Assembly (NCBI GenBank): GCA_002964805.2
Contig: PUDQ02000080.1
Coordinates: forward strand, 1-64,000
DNA from: Trametes villosa
Taxonomy: Eukaryota; Basidiomycota; Agaricomycetes; Polyporales; Polyporaceae
Direction: 5' to 3'
Length of the DNA: 64,000 nt
Below, in pieces: positions 32,406-43,300 of the stretch. A model generated the notes under the pieces. That model ran no database searches, had not been told where the DNA came from, and was given only the letters and a program-made list of their open reading frames with translations. How positions within the stretch are numbered: the stretch's first letter is position 1; each line of letters starts with the position of its first letter. A program made the translations under genes and the position numbers.

Positions 32406-32804
32406 TCCTGTGGCAGACGCCTTGCGCCATCTGCCAGAGCCTCGTAGCGGTTTTGTACTCCTAGATATCTCGTTCAGATTTAGCCCGGATTGTAACGAAT
32501 GCTATGAGACCCGAACGTCGATCGCTGCGCCCGCAGACCCCAGTATCTCGCCCACAAGTCCGCCGCTGTGCCAGGACGTAGGCGATCTGAAGTTGCTGTG
32601 CGAGTACCGACCAGCGAGAACAAACCAACGGCACCGCTACAGCTGATGAGATCACAAACAAGCTATCCGCACATTCGACGCGGGTTTACAGGCTTCGTAC
32701 ACATTCCTCCTACATGCTATCCATTCGATACGAGACGTGACTTCTTTCAGATTTCAGCTACGTAGCGACGTTCCTGTGGTTTCGCTCGCCGACGTGAGCG
32801 GCAC
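32406..32804. other. Convergent intergenic gap
   Basis: 3' flanks of kinase-like copy 2 and the minus-strand lectin. No gene or repeat seen. Confidence 0.55.
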
Positions 32805-33721
32805 TCAGCGCTTGGCGACGTCCTTGTAGAAGAACAGGCCGGAGAGGCCCACTATGAACGTCGGAAGATTAGCGGCGAGCTACGCTTCGTACTGTACTGG
32901 AGCACTCGGACGTACGCTGGTCGGTGTTCTCGGCAAACCCTCCGAAGGCGAGCACGTCGGAGCAGTAGAACGGCTTGCCGTCGTTCGAGTGGTTGCTGTT
33001 GCCGAACGGCTGGGGTGATAACCCTTAGCGGACTGTATGCTCGAGAGACACGAATGGGAGCGTACCCCCACGACGCGGACGGTCTCCTTGACGGCGTCGA
33101 AGATGACGAAGCCGATGTTGTTCACCATGTCGCGCTTGTAGTAGCTCTGGGGCCCGGCGCGCCCGAAGACCGCGGCGAGGCACTCGTTCTCTGTCGGTCG
33201 GACGTGCGGTCTCGGTCAGTACTCGGTGGCTGTCTGTGGAAATGTGATAGGCGGGCGAACCGTTGAGAGCGACCTCGGTGGCACGGTTGCCGAACTGGCT
33301 GCCGTGGTCGAGCGTGGACGACGCGCCACCGGCGAGCTGGTAGGTGACGGCGATGCCGTCGACCTGACGGATAATACCAGTGAATACAGTCAGAGTGCTA
33401 CTCATGAAAGATATGCCGGATGGGACGTACGATCCAGCCGTGGGAGACGGTGATCTTCTGGATGGGGTGGTTCAGGTCGAGCTTTTCTTTCTCTGCGAGA
33501 TGATGTGTGTCAGGGCGACAGAGCCAAGCGCGTCGGTGGGGCGGACGCACTGAAGCTGTCGATGACGATGTTGCCTGCGAGATGATCCGAGTTAGTTGGC
33601 TGTATGAGTCGAGGGTGAGAGGCTCGAGGTCGATCTCACCGTCGTCGACGCGAATGTAGACGTCCTGGAAGATGTGGCCGTCTTGGCCGCCGACGGCGGA
33701 GGTGGTGACGTAGCTTTGCAT
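32805..33721 (-). CDS. Jacalin-like lectin, copy 1 (7 exons, 178 aa)
   Basis: Exons in gene order: 33640-33721, 33551-33574, 33431-33492, 33261-33363, 33066-33190, 32916-33009, 32805-32851. The product starts MQSYVTTSAVGG and carries the jacalin-fold pattern: an N-terminal Gly-rich start (GGQDGHIFQDV), the strand IQKITVSHGWIVDGIAVTYQ and a C-terminal aromatic strand (GLFFYKDV). The family binds mannose- or galactose-type glycans through one to three Gly-rich loops. There is no signal peptide, so it is cytosolic or secreted without a leader, as for other mushroom lectins. A TATAAAAG box lies at 33791-33798. A close paralogue is at 46923-47832, on the other strand. Confidence 0.85.
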
Positions 33722-33790
33722 TGTTGGTGAGTGATTTGGAAGAGAGTAAGAGAGAGCAGGAGGCTGGGGATTTCGTTGGGCTCGCGTTGT

Positions 33791-33798
33791 CTTTTATA
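33791..33798 (-). promoter_or_regulatory. TATA box of lectin copy 1
   Basis: TATAAAAG on the minus strand, 70 bp before the ATG. The paralogue has a matching TATAAAA. Confidence 0.7.
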
Positions 33799-34878
33799 CA
33801 CGAGTTGGCGGTAGGCTGGAGCGCGTTCGCTAGCTCCGCCGTCCACTGAGCGCTATCCCAGGATGAACATGGAGTTCCTGTGTTGCCGGTTGAAGGCGAC
33901 CGTGGTCACGATGGGATACGGAGGGAGAGAGTGCCGGACTCGAGGACGTTCGCCTATTGACATGGGCTCCGGCCTTGCTGTCTCATGGCAGCGGAGGAGA
34001 GCAGAGTTCGAGGGTGCGCGCCATACTACTATACATTTATTGACACTGGAAATGGAAGGGGTCGGTTAGATCGTGCGACGCACACGAGGTGTGTGCTCAC
34101 CTCCGCGCGAGTGAACGGGCATAGGTTCGAATAAAGTCAGAGTGTCGTCAGCTATCCTAGTTAGTGCGTTCGGTATGTCTTTACAAGGTCCGAAGTCGTT
34201 TCTGAGTGTGTAAGTAGTGAGAGTGACCGCCCATCCTCGTAGACGTGGATCATACGGCGATCACGTAGACGGCGCCTTAGCTGAACGTACTTCCCACTGA
34301 CAACGGCGCCCTCTTCAGCACCTCTTACGTTGCGCTCCGTCGGCGAACCGAAAAGAACCTCCGTGTCCCCTATGTGCTCAGTTTTTAGTAGAGAGACATC
34401 CTAGGAACGTTGATCGCACCAGCGCCCGAGTGGGAGAAGCGCCTTGGTCCGCACCCCGGCGCTCAGACTCCTGCATCTTATGACCGCCGGCCATCTTACT
34501 GCGTATTGGGGGTAGCGCGACGGGGTTTGGCAGGGCTTCCAAGATTGCCGTCGAGCAGGCGTGGATCGTCCCGCAGTCCACAAGAACGACGGGCGGTTAT
34601 CGATGCGTTGTGCCGCAGAGAGTAGTCCTATCAACAAAGTCTGCGGGAGGAATTGTGTTAGATGAGCAGACGGGTGACCAGGGAGGATTGCGGGTGACGT
34701 ACAGAATACAGTTGCCAGTGGAGAGCTGGTTCGGTGGTATAATACAATTGCGCGGTGAGAGGGGAGGTATTACGTGCGACTCCTGTCCAGCAAGTGAGAG
34801 GGAACCGAATAGACACAGTCGAGACCAGAGCACTCGCAAGCGGAGTCGATACAAACATGAGCACGAGCGTAGCTTCCG
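33799..34878. other. Intergenic stretch of about 1.1 kb
   Basis: Short ORFs only on both strands, no repeat or RNA gene seen. It contains the far promoter of lectin copy 1 and the 3' flank of the next minus-strand gene. Confidence 0.5.
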
Positions 34879-36387
34879 CTACAGGGCACCTGCGTTCCTC
34901 ATCGCATTGTCCATTTCCTCAGAGTTCCATTCGAACGACACGTCGTAGCTCGAGTCCGCCTCCTCCGGCCCTGCGTCGTCCACGACCATGGCGTCGCTGG
35001 GCTCCGGCCGGCGCGCGGACATCGCGAGCGAGGACGCGTCTTCTGCGCGCGAGACTGGGCTCTCCGATGAGCCGCTCGCGGGTGCTACGATCGAGGGTAG
35101 GTCGGGGACAACAGGCGAGACGCTCCTCTGTGCTGGTACAAGGGCTGTGCTAGCGCCGGTAACCGCAGCTGGATGGACTCCTATGTGTGTCGCAGAGACG
35201 GCGCAGACCGCGCCCCGCGTCATCGAAGGAGTCTTGAATGGCGGTATGGATCTTCGCATCGTCTTCGCGGGTTCCTTCGACACTTGGTACTTGCCCGCGG
35301 CCCCGTAACCCCCGGCAGGGCGCATACCGAGTGGCGGAGGGCGTCTCTGCGACGCGCGTGGAGGGGCTGTGTGCTGGGATGAGGGACCTTGGGAGAATGA
35401 TGGCGGGACGTAAGGGTGGGAGAGGGCGGGTGATTGGGTGAAGTTGGGTGGGAGGCGGGAAGGCCCGGGGGCTTGGGAGTACTGTGACGATGGAGCTTGA
35501 GAGTGCGTGAAGACCGACACCGGGGGGCGTTGGGAGGACACTCGGGCGGGAAGTGGAGGCGGCGGCATAGCGTACGCGGACGCGGATTGCTGTGCGAGGG
35601 CGACGGGGGACGGTATGATAGGGCTGAGAGAACGCTCTTCTGTCGGGCTTTGGGAGCTCGCACCCTGGCTGAGGTCGACGGGATCTGGAAAGTCGCTGCG
35701 AGTGGTACCGTATGACAAAGAGGGGTCTTCGGAGTTCGACCGGGAAAGCGGAACCTGGGAGAGGCTGGTGGGCGACTCTGAGAACGCTGGATATTGGCGG
35801 CCCTTGCCCTTGCCCTTCGACCGAGACGAGGACGAGGACGAGGACAAGGCCGCGGCGGAGGCGCGCGACTTCGGGACGCGCTGCTTGGGTGGAGGGGTGG
35901 GAGTGCTGGATGGCATGCCGTCGTCCTCGTCCGACAAGCCATTCCCCGCGGCCATGATGTAGTCGGGCAGGGCTGGACTGCGGGAGTGTCGGGAGGGGCC
36001 TGCGACAGGTCCGTCCTCGTCCATCGGGTCCTCGCTCGCGGGCCGTTTGCGGGACGAGGTAGCATGAGAATCGGTTGACCGGCTCTTCGTTACGCTAGGC
36101 TTTGCCTGCGGTATTTGTGGGGCGGCCGGGATGTCTCCCGTAGTGCGGCTGCGCTTGATGGTTGTGCTCTTGTGCGCCGCCGCGTGGGCTTTGAAGGCAG
36201 GGTCTTTGGCGGCCTTCTTGTGGGCGACCGCGAGACCGTTATCCCGCATAGTGCCTATTCTACCTCCGAAATCATGCAGCGCTCCGCGCGCTTCTGGGTC
36301 CTGCGTCTCTGGAAGGAATACAGTGTGCCGTGACTGGTGTGCGCGGTGGCTGGCGTTGCCTGGGTTTCGCGGAGTGGCAGTGTCCAC
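34879..36387 (-). CDS. Unrecognised Ser/Pro-rich protein, about 500 aa
   Basis: One long frame whose N-terminal part is basic and Lys/His/Ala-rich (HKKAAKDPAFKAHAAAHK), followed by a long disordered Ser/Pro/Gln stretch with basic patches (SRSKGKGKGR) and an acidic C-terminus (DVSFEWNSEEMDNAM). This resembles nuclear regulatory proteins but no domain is recognised. The frame has no ATG at its 5' end: 36387 is a GTG. One possible first exon is the lone ATG at 36487 followed by a GTGCGC donor, joined at an AAG acceptor so that ATG precedes ACA TCC CCC. That splice is uncertain. Confidence 0.6.
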   Translation of the reverse strand: MDTATPRNPGNASHRAHQSRHTVFLPETQDPEARGALHDFGGRIGTMRDNGLAVAHKKAAKDPAFKAHAAAHKSTTIKRSRTTGDIPAAPQIPQAKPSVTKSRSTDSHATSSRKRPASEDPMDEDGPVAGPSRHSRSPALPDYIMAAGNGLSDEDDGMPSSTPTPPPKQRVPKSRASAAALSSSSSSSRSKGKGKGRQYPAFSESPTSLSQVPLSRSNSEDPSLSYGTTRSDFPDPVDLSQGASSQSPTEERSLSPIIPSPVALAQQSASAYAMPPPPLPARVSSQRPPVSVFTHSQAPSSQYSQAPGPSRLPPNFTQSPALSHPYVPPSFSQGPSSQHTAPPRASQRRPPPLGMRPAGGYGAAGKYQVSKEPAKTMRRSIPPFKTPSMTRGAVCAVSATHIGVHPAAVTGASTALVPAQRSVSPVVPDLPSIVAPASGSSESPVSRAEDASSLAMSARRPEPSDAMVVDDAGPEEADSSYDVSFEWNSEEMDNAMRNAGAL

Positions 36388-37351
36388 GGGGGATGTCTTT
36401 GTAGAGGAGCTGGATGGATTTGGGACTACGGCTGCTGGAGACGGTCATGAGGGAGTCAGTGCATGTAGAGAAAGAAAGCAGCGCACCATTCGTGGAGCAT
36501 AATATTAGCTTCCGCAGATCGGATGCATTTGTGTCGTGGTAGGACACCAAGGCGTCGCGGCGGTCAGAGTCGGGGGGAAAAAGGTCGCGTCGTATTTCGT
36601 GGAAACCAGGTGGCTGGGAGCTCTGTGGCACCTGGAACAGGCTCATGTTTTCATCGTCGACCATCCGGGCGCAACTCGACACAGAGACAGTTTTGCACGG
36701 AGAGCTGGCAGCGAGAGCTGATTTGGTGGCGTGAATGCGCGTCGTAGCCCGGAGCAGGTAGAGAAGGAGCAAACTGCGGACAAGGAAGGAGGAAGAGGCG
36801 GAAGACCAGCAAGAGCCTTTCACTTTCGCGCGTTGGGGTTGTGTCACGTGCCCTCGTCGCGTCGCGTCGCGTCGGTGGCGCTCTGTCTTTGCCCGCCGAC
36901 GGTAGCGTTCAGATCTCAGAGGTCACCTAGCTTCAGTAGCAGATAAATAGCATGGGTTTAAATCCGGCGTATTGATAGGGTGGTTGGCGGCGCAGTTGTG
37001 GGGGTATGCGGAATGCCGGTGCTATCGTGGAGGGGGGTAGTACTGCTTGGGGCTGGGGACGTTGGTTCGCCGCGACAGCGCACCTCTTTCTGGCTTATCC
37101 ACAAGAGCATGGTGTTTCTGTATTGAAAGATCAATTGACGTAGGTTCTACGCGTCCTCGAGGAAAAGAAGAGAGAAATGGAGGCGGTCGCGTTAATGGGC
37201 GCCTAGCGTATAGAGCGGTCGCCTAAAGTGCCAAATAAGGCATCCCTGGACGCGTCCCCCGAGCCTGAAGCGAACACACCTCTCCTCCTCCTCCCTCTCT
37301 CCCCCGCCTCTCGCTTCCGCTCTCATCCCCTCAGCGCTCTCGGCGCTCACT
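36388..37351. other. Divergent intergenic region, unknown gene and myosin
   Basis: About 960 bp between two divergent genes. No further gene seen; the last 130 bp are pyrimidine-rich leader of the myosin gene. Confidence 0.5.
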
Positions 37352-40300
37352 ATGCCGGCTCCGAGGCCATCTCAGAGCGCAGAAGCCGCCCGGGCTGCTG
37401 CCGCTCAGGCAGAGTTCAACGAGAAGAAATGGGTCTGGGTCCCCGACGACAAAGACGGCTACCTCGCAGGTTGGGTCGTAAAGGAAGAAGATGACACGGG
37501 TGAAGTGGTCATGGCTGCTGGAGGAGAGGTATGTTGCTGCGTAATTTATCCGCTACATATGTCCTCACCCTTCCCCTAGATCCGCAAGCTTCCCCTCTAC
37601 GCACTATCCAAGATGAATCCTCCCAAGTTCGATCGCGTCGACGACATCGCGGACCTCACATTTCTCAACGAAGCGAGCGTGGTCCACAACCTTCGCCTGC
37701 GATATGGCTCCGGCTCAATATACGTATGTCCCATAAATTCGGTCAATAGTCCGACAGATAGCAAGGCACACTCTCGCAGCACTTGTATGCATACGAACTC
37801 GTGCCACATCCGTGCGTGGTCGCGTATATGCACACTGCACGTATGCCTGTTAGTGTGAAGGTGTTGCATGTTCCGCTGGCTTGTACCCGTTCTGAATACC
37901 GTACGGATCCGTACCGTGCCACTGATTGGTATGCCCAACCGTAAGCCTGCACGGCTAGTACCTAAGTGTGCATGTTGGCGAGGCTGCTTGAGATGTAACG
38001 GATTGTTCTGTCTGCATGCTGTCCACACATATGCCTCCCCTACCACGTCCTCTTGCATCGACTAATTGACCCCGGACTTCTTCGCAGACCTATTCAGGGC
38101 TATTCTTGGTCGCTGTCAACCCATACCAGCCACTACCTCTCTACTCCGATGCGATCGTCCACCAATACCGCGGCAAGCGTCGCGACGAGAATCCGCCCCA
38201 CATATTCGCCATCGCGGAACGCGCTTGGGTGAACATGGGTGAAGAGCGCGAGAACCAGAGTATCCTCATCACGTACGTCTGTCCTACCAATGATCGGCAC
38301 GCACGCTGAATAATTGCACTCAGCGGCGAGTCCGGTGCGGGTAAGACAGAGAGCACCAAGAAGGTCATCCAGTACTTGGCGTCCATTGCTACGGACGCGC
38401 TTGCCCCTGCTACACCCTCACATTCTCAGTCACCCTCCCTCTCTGGGCCGAACGCGTTTAACACTGTGGTCCCCACTGTCGGCCTTCCTAGGAGCAGCTC
38501 CTTCCGCAAGCATACCAAGGGTACCTCTATGAGCGCGTCAGGATCTGGCTTCAACCTGAATGCCAAGGGCCGTCTCGGACTCCTTGAGAGACAGATTCTG
38601 CAGGCCAACCCTATCCTCGAGGCTTTCGGTAACGCGCAGACGCAGAGGAATAACAACTCCAGTCGATTTGGAAAGTTCATCCGGATCAGCTTCTCGCCAG
38701 ATGGCAGCATTGCGGGCGCCAACATTGACTGGTACCTGCTCGAGAAGAGTCGGGTGGTAGTCCGGAGTGAAGCCGAGCGCAGCTTCCACGTCTTCTACCA
38801 GCTGATGGAGGGCGGTGGGAGCCTGAAAGGTAGCTGCGCTTTGTGTCTGTTTCCTTGCACCTTCTAACCATCGTACAGAGACGCTCCTGCTCGATGGTGA
38901 CGTCGAGGACTACGAGTACCTCAACAAGAGTCGGCGAGAAGTTGATGGTATCGACGACCGTGAAGAGTGGAACCTCTTGAAGGTAGGAGCCGTAAACCAC
39001 AACAATCCTCTAACCTATGCTCACACACGGTCAGAACGCACTGGACACCGTAGGGTTCACTGCCGCCGAGCAGCTCGATCTCTTCCGAGTGGTAGCGGCC
39101 ATCCTGCACATTGGTAACATCGTCATCACATCTACACGATCTGACGACGCGGTTATGCCCGACCCTTCTCAGGCTGAGAGGGTTTGTCACTTGCTCGGCA
39201 TTCCGCTGACGGAGTTCACCAAGGGCGTCCTCCGACCGCGAGTGTTGGCTGGGCGGGAATGGGTTACGCAGGCGCGTACGCGGCAGCAAGCCCTCGACGA
39301 ACTCTCTGCACTCTGCAAGACGCTCTACGAGAAGTCCTTCGGGATGCTCGTCGACCGTGTCAACCGCGCACTTGACCGGCCCTCTTCCAAGTCGACCTTC
39401 ATCGGTGTGCTCGATATCGCTGGTTTCGAGATCTTCGACATCAACGGGTACGAGCAGCTGCTCATCAACTACACGAACGAGAAGCTGCAGCAGTTCTTCA
39501 ACCACCACATGTTCGTGCTCGAGCAGGAGGAGTACGCGCGCGAGGGCATCGAGTGGGACTACGTCAACTTCGGCCTCGACTTGCAGCCGACGATCGACCT
39601 CATCGAGACGAGCGGCGCGACGATCGGCGTGCTCAGCCTGCTCGACGAGGAGTGCATCATGCCGAAGGCGACGGACCTGACGTTCACGAACAAGCTGCAC
39701 GCGCTCTGGGCGGGCGAACCCCAAGCGGGCGACGACGCGCACCCGGGCACGTTCAAGTACGAGCCCGCGCGCTTCGAGCAGGGCTTCATCGTGCACCACT
39801 ACGCGGGGCGCGTCGAGTACCGCACCGACGGCTGGCTCGAGAAGAACAAGGACCCGCTGAACGACAACCTCACGCGCGTGCTCGCGGGCTCGGGCGAGCG
39901 CTACATCGCGTCGCTCTTCGCGGAGTACAGCGACGCGCCGGGCCCGGGGACCGCGGGCGGGAACGCGCTGTACGCGATGACGATCGGGAAGAAGCGCGGG
40001 CCGAAGAAGGGCGCGTTCCGGACGGTCGCGCAGCGCCACAAGGAGCAGCTCGCGAGCCTGATGGCGCAGCTGCAGGCGACGCAGCCGCACTTTGTGCGCT
40101 GCATCGTGCCGAACACGCTCAAGAAGCCCGGGCGCGTCGACGTCCCGCTCGTGCTCGACCAGCTGCGGTGCAATGGTGTGCTCGAGGGCATCCGGATCGC
40201 GCGTCTTGGGTATCCGAACAGGCTGCCGTTTGTGGAGTTTAGGCAGAGGTACGAGGTGCTCACGCCGGGCATCATCCCGCCGGGGTACATGGACGGGCGG

Positions 40301-43300
40301 AAGGCGTGCCTCCGGATGGTGGACGCGCTCGAGCTGGACAAGTCGATCTTCCGGATTGGCACGTCGAAGATCTTCTTCAAGGCGGGCGTGCTCGCAGAGC
40401 TCGAGGAGCGGAGGGACGCGTTGCTGTTCGACATCTTCTCGAAGCTGCAGGCGGTGGCACGAATGTGGACGGCACGGAGGCAGATGAAGAAGATCCTCAA
40501 TCGGGCGGTGGCTATCCGCACTATCCAGCGGAATGCGCGCATCTATGGCGAGCTAAGGGATTGGCCGTGGTGGAACCTCTACACGAAGGTCAGTGTCAGA
40601 ATTGGTACTCTATATCCAGAGCGCTGACGAGATGTGCCGTGCAGGTTCGCCCGCTTCTGGCTGCCACCCGGAACGACGACGAACTGCGCAAGAAAGAGGC
40701 CGAGCTTCTCCTTGCTAAGGAGCGGGCAGAGCGCGATCTGAAGGAGCGCGAAGCCCTCGAGAGCCTCAAGATGCGCCTCGAGTCAGAGAAGCGCAAGGTC
40801 GAGGACGACCTCGAGGCAGAGCGCGCGCTCGGCGTTGACAAGGACTCACTCCTCGAGCGGAGCAAGAAGCACGAGCTCGAGCTCGAGGAGGAGGTCGCGG
40901 CGCTGCAGGCGGACCTGGACACGCTCGACTCGCAGCTCGACCGCGCGCTGAAGCTGCAGCGCGAGAGCGAGGAGAAGCACCGCACGCTGCAGCAGGCGTT
41001 CGACCAGGCCGCGGAGCACCTCGTGCGCCTCGAGGGCGAGCAGCAGGAGTGGCGCGCGAGAGAGGAGGAGCTGGGGAAGCAGCTCGACGAGGCGCTCGAG
41101 GATTTGGATATTCTGGCTGCGGAGAAGGAGGTGCTGGAGAAGCAGGCGGAGGAGCTGAAGAATGTTGTTGCGCAGAGGGATGAGGACGTGGCGAGGGCGA
41201 AGGAGCGGATGGAGTCGACGATGTCGGATCTGGATACCAAGCTTGTGGTGGAACAGCGGAACAAGTGAGTAGCTGTCCTCGAATTCGGGCTACTTTTGCT
41301 GACATGTTGCAGGGATGCGCTTCGCGAGAAGGCGGATGGACTGGAGAAGGACGTTCGCCAGCTCAAGGAACAGCTCGCTGAGATGGCACGTACGGCGAAC
41401 GAGTATACCAACATGATCAAGGCGAAGGAGCAGCAAGCGGACCGGCTGGCAACGGAGGTGGAGAAGTCGAAGGCCGAGCGCGAGGGGCTCCTCCGGGAGA
41501 TTGCGCAGCTCCAGGCCAACGTCGACACGCTTCAGACGGGATTGGAGTCCGAGCGCAAGGACAAGGAGCGCAACGCGAGTTCGCAAATCAGGCTGCAGGC
41601 CGAGCTGGACGAGCTCCGCGTATTGCTGGAGGCGAAGGTGACGGAGGAGACGCGCCGCAGCGAAGTCGCGAAGAGCAAGGAGGAGGAGCTCGCGGACCTC
41701 CGCTCGCAAGTTGCGAAGCTGTCGGCGGATCTGACGGAGACGCGGCGGGTGGCCGCGGAGGCGCAGAGTAAGCTGAAGGTCGAGCTGGAGACGCTCACGC
41801 GCGAGCACAAGAACATCCAGCATAGCCATTCGTCGCTGTCGGACCGCGCGCAGTCGAGTCAGGCGCAGCTGAAGAAGACCGAGGCGGCGCTTTCGGAGGC
41901 CGAGAAGGCGAAGCGATCCTTGGAGTCTGAGCTGCAGTCTGTACGCTCTCGTGCTATCGACACGGACAATCAGCTTGCGGAGGTGCAGAAAGCGAAGGAG
42001 GTGAGCAGATCGATGCCTTTGAAACTTTCATGACGCTGACTTTGGTTCAGAGCTTGGAGCGTCAGCTCAACAGCACTCAGTCGCGCTATGCGGACTTCGA
42101 GGACGCTGTTCTGCAGCTCGAGCGCGACAAGGCGGCGCTCGACCGGCAGGTCGAGACGCTCAAGAAGCAGCTTGAAGTCGAGACCAACAAGCGCAGCAAG
42201 CTCGAGGAGACCGCGCACAAGCACAAGGCGGAGGCGCACCGGCTCAAGGACATCAACGTCCGGTTCGAGCGCGACCTCAACAAGGTCCTCACCGACCTCA
42301 AGGCCCGCGAGTGGGAGGTCAAGCAGCTCGAGGCGAAGCAAGACAAGACCATCGTCGAGCACGTCCATGTTCTCGAGGAGGCGAAGCGTGTCACCGACCG
42401 CCAGCTCGCCGAGGCGCAGGTTGAGCTCCAGAAGCAGGCAGCGTACATTCGGTCCCTGGAGAAGGCGAAGACGCGGCTTACCACGGAGGCCGAGGACCTT
42501 GCGCGTGAGAAGGAGAACGAAGAAGTCGCGCTGCGGGCCAAGGAGAAGAAGGCTCGTGAGCAGGAGGCGAAGGCGACGCAAGCTCTTGTCAACTTCGAGA
42601 ACGAGCGTCGTATGCGCGAGGCGGCTGAGGTACATGTCCGCAGGCTGCAGAACGAGCTGAAGGACTCGCAGGCGCAGGCTGTCGAGGCGGAGCAGCGCAT
42701 GATCAGCATCCAGAAGGCCAAGGACAACCTCGAGATCGAGCTGACGAGGCTCGCAGACGAGACGGAGGGGCCGGCTTCGTTCGCGAAACTGCAGCGGCAG
42801 TACGAGTCCAAGATCAGCCAACTCGAGCAACAGCTGGAGGAGTCGGACCTGTCCAAGTCCGCGGCGGCGCGCATCAAGGAGCACGTCGACCGCCAGCACG
42901 CCGAGATCCGCAGGCTGATCATGAGCAGCGGGCCCAAGGACGACTCGTTCCGGAACCGTCTTCTGCGGGAGCTCCAGCTCGCCGACGAGGAGATGGAGCG
43001 GGAGCTGTCGCATCGCGCGCAGACTCGCCACCTCACCGGACACCGGACTGGGGAGCAGACGCTGGCGAACGTCACGCCCACCAAGCCTCGCAACGGCACC
43101 GTTCGCTTCAAGGACACCACGACGGAGATTCCGCGCACGCCCGAGCGGCATGCTCAGGTCGACAAGCTGCGGCAGCAAGTCCAGGCGCTCGAGCTCCAGA
43201 TGGCTGCGTCCCAGCGCATCCGCCAGTACCTCGAGGCGTCGCTGCGCGAGGTTACCGAGGAACTCCAGAACAGCGATGGCTCCAAGCAGTCGATCGAGGC

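Noticed and set aside
39553..40242. Long alternative frames within the myosin motor exon
   Set aside because: Shadows of the strongly GC3-biased codons of the true frame, which carries all myosin motifs.
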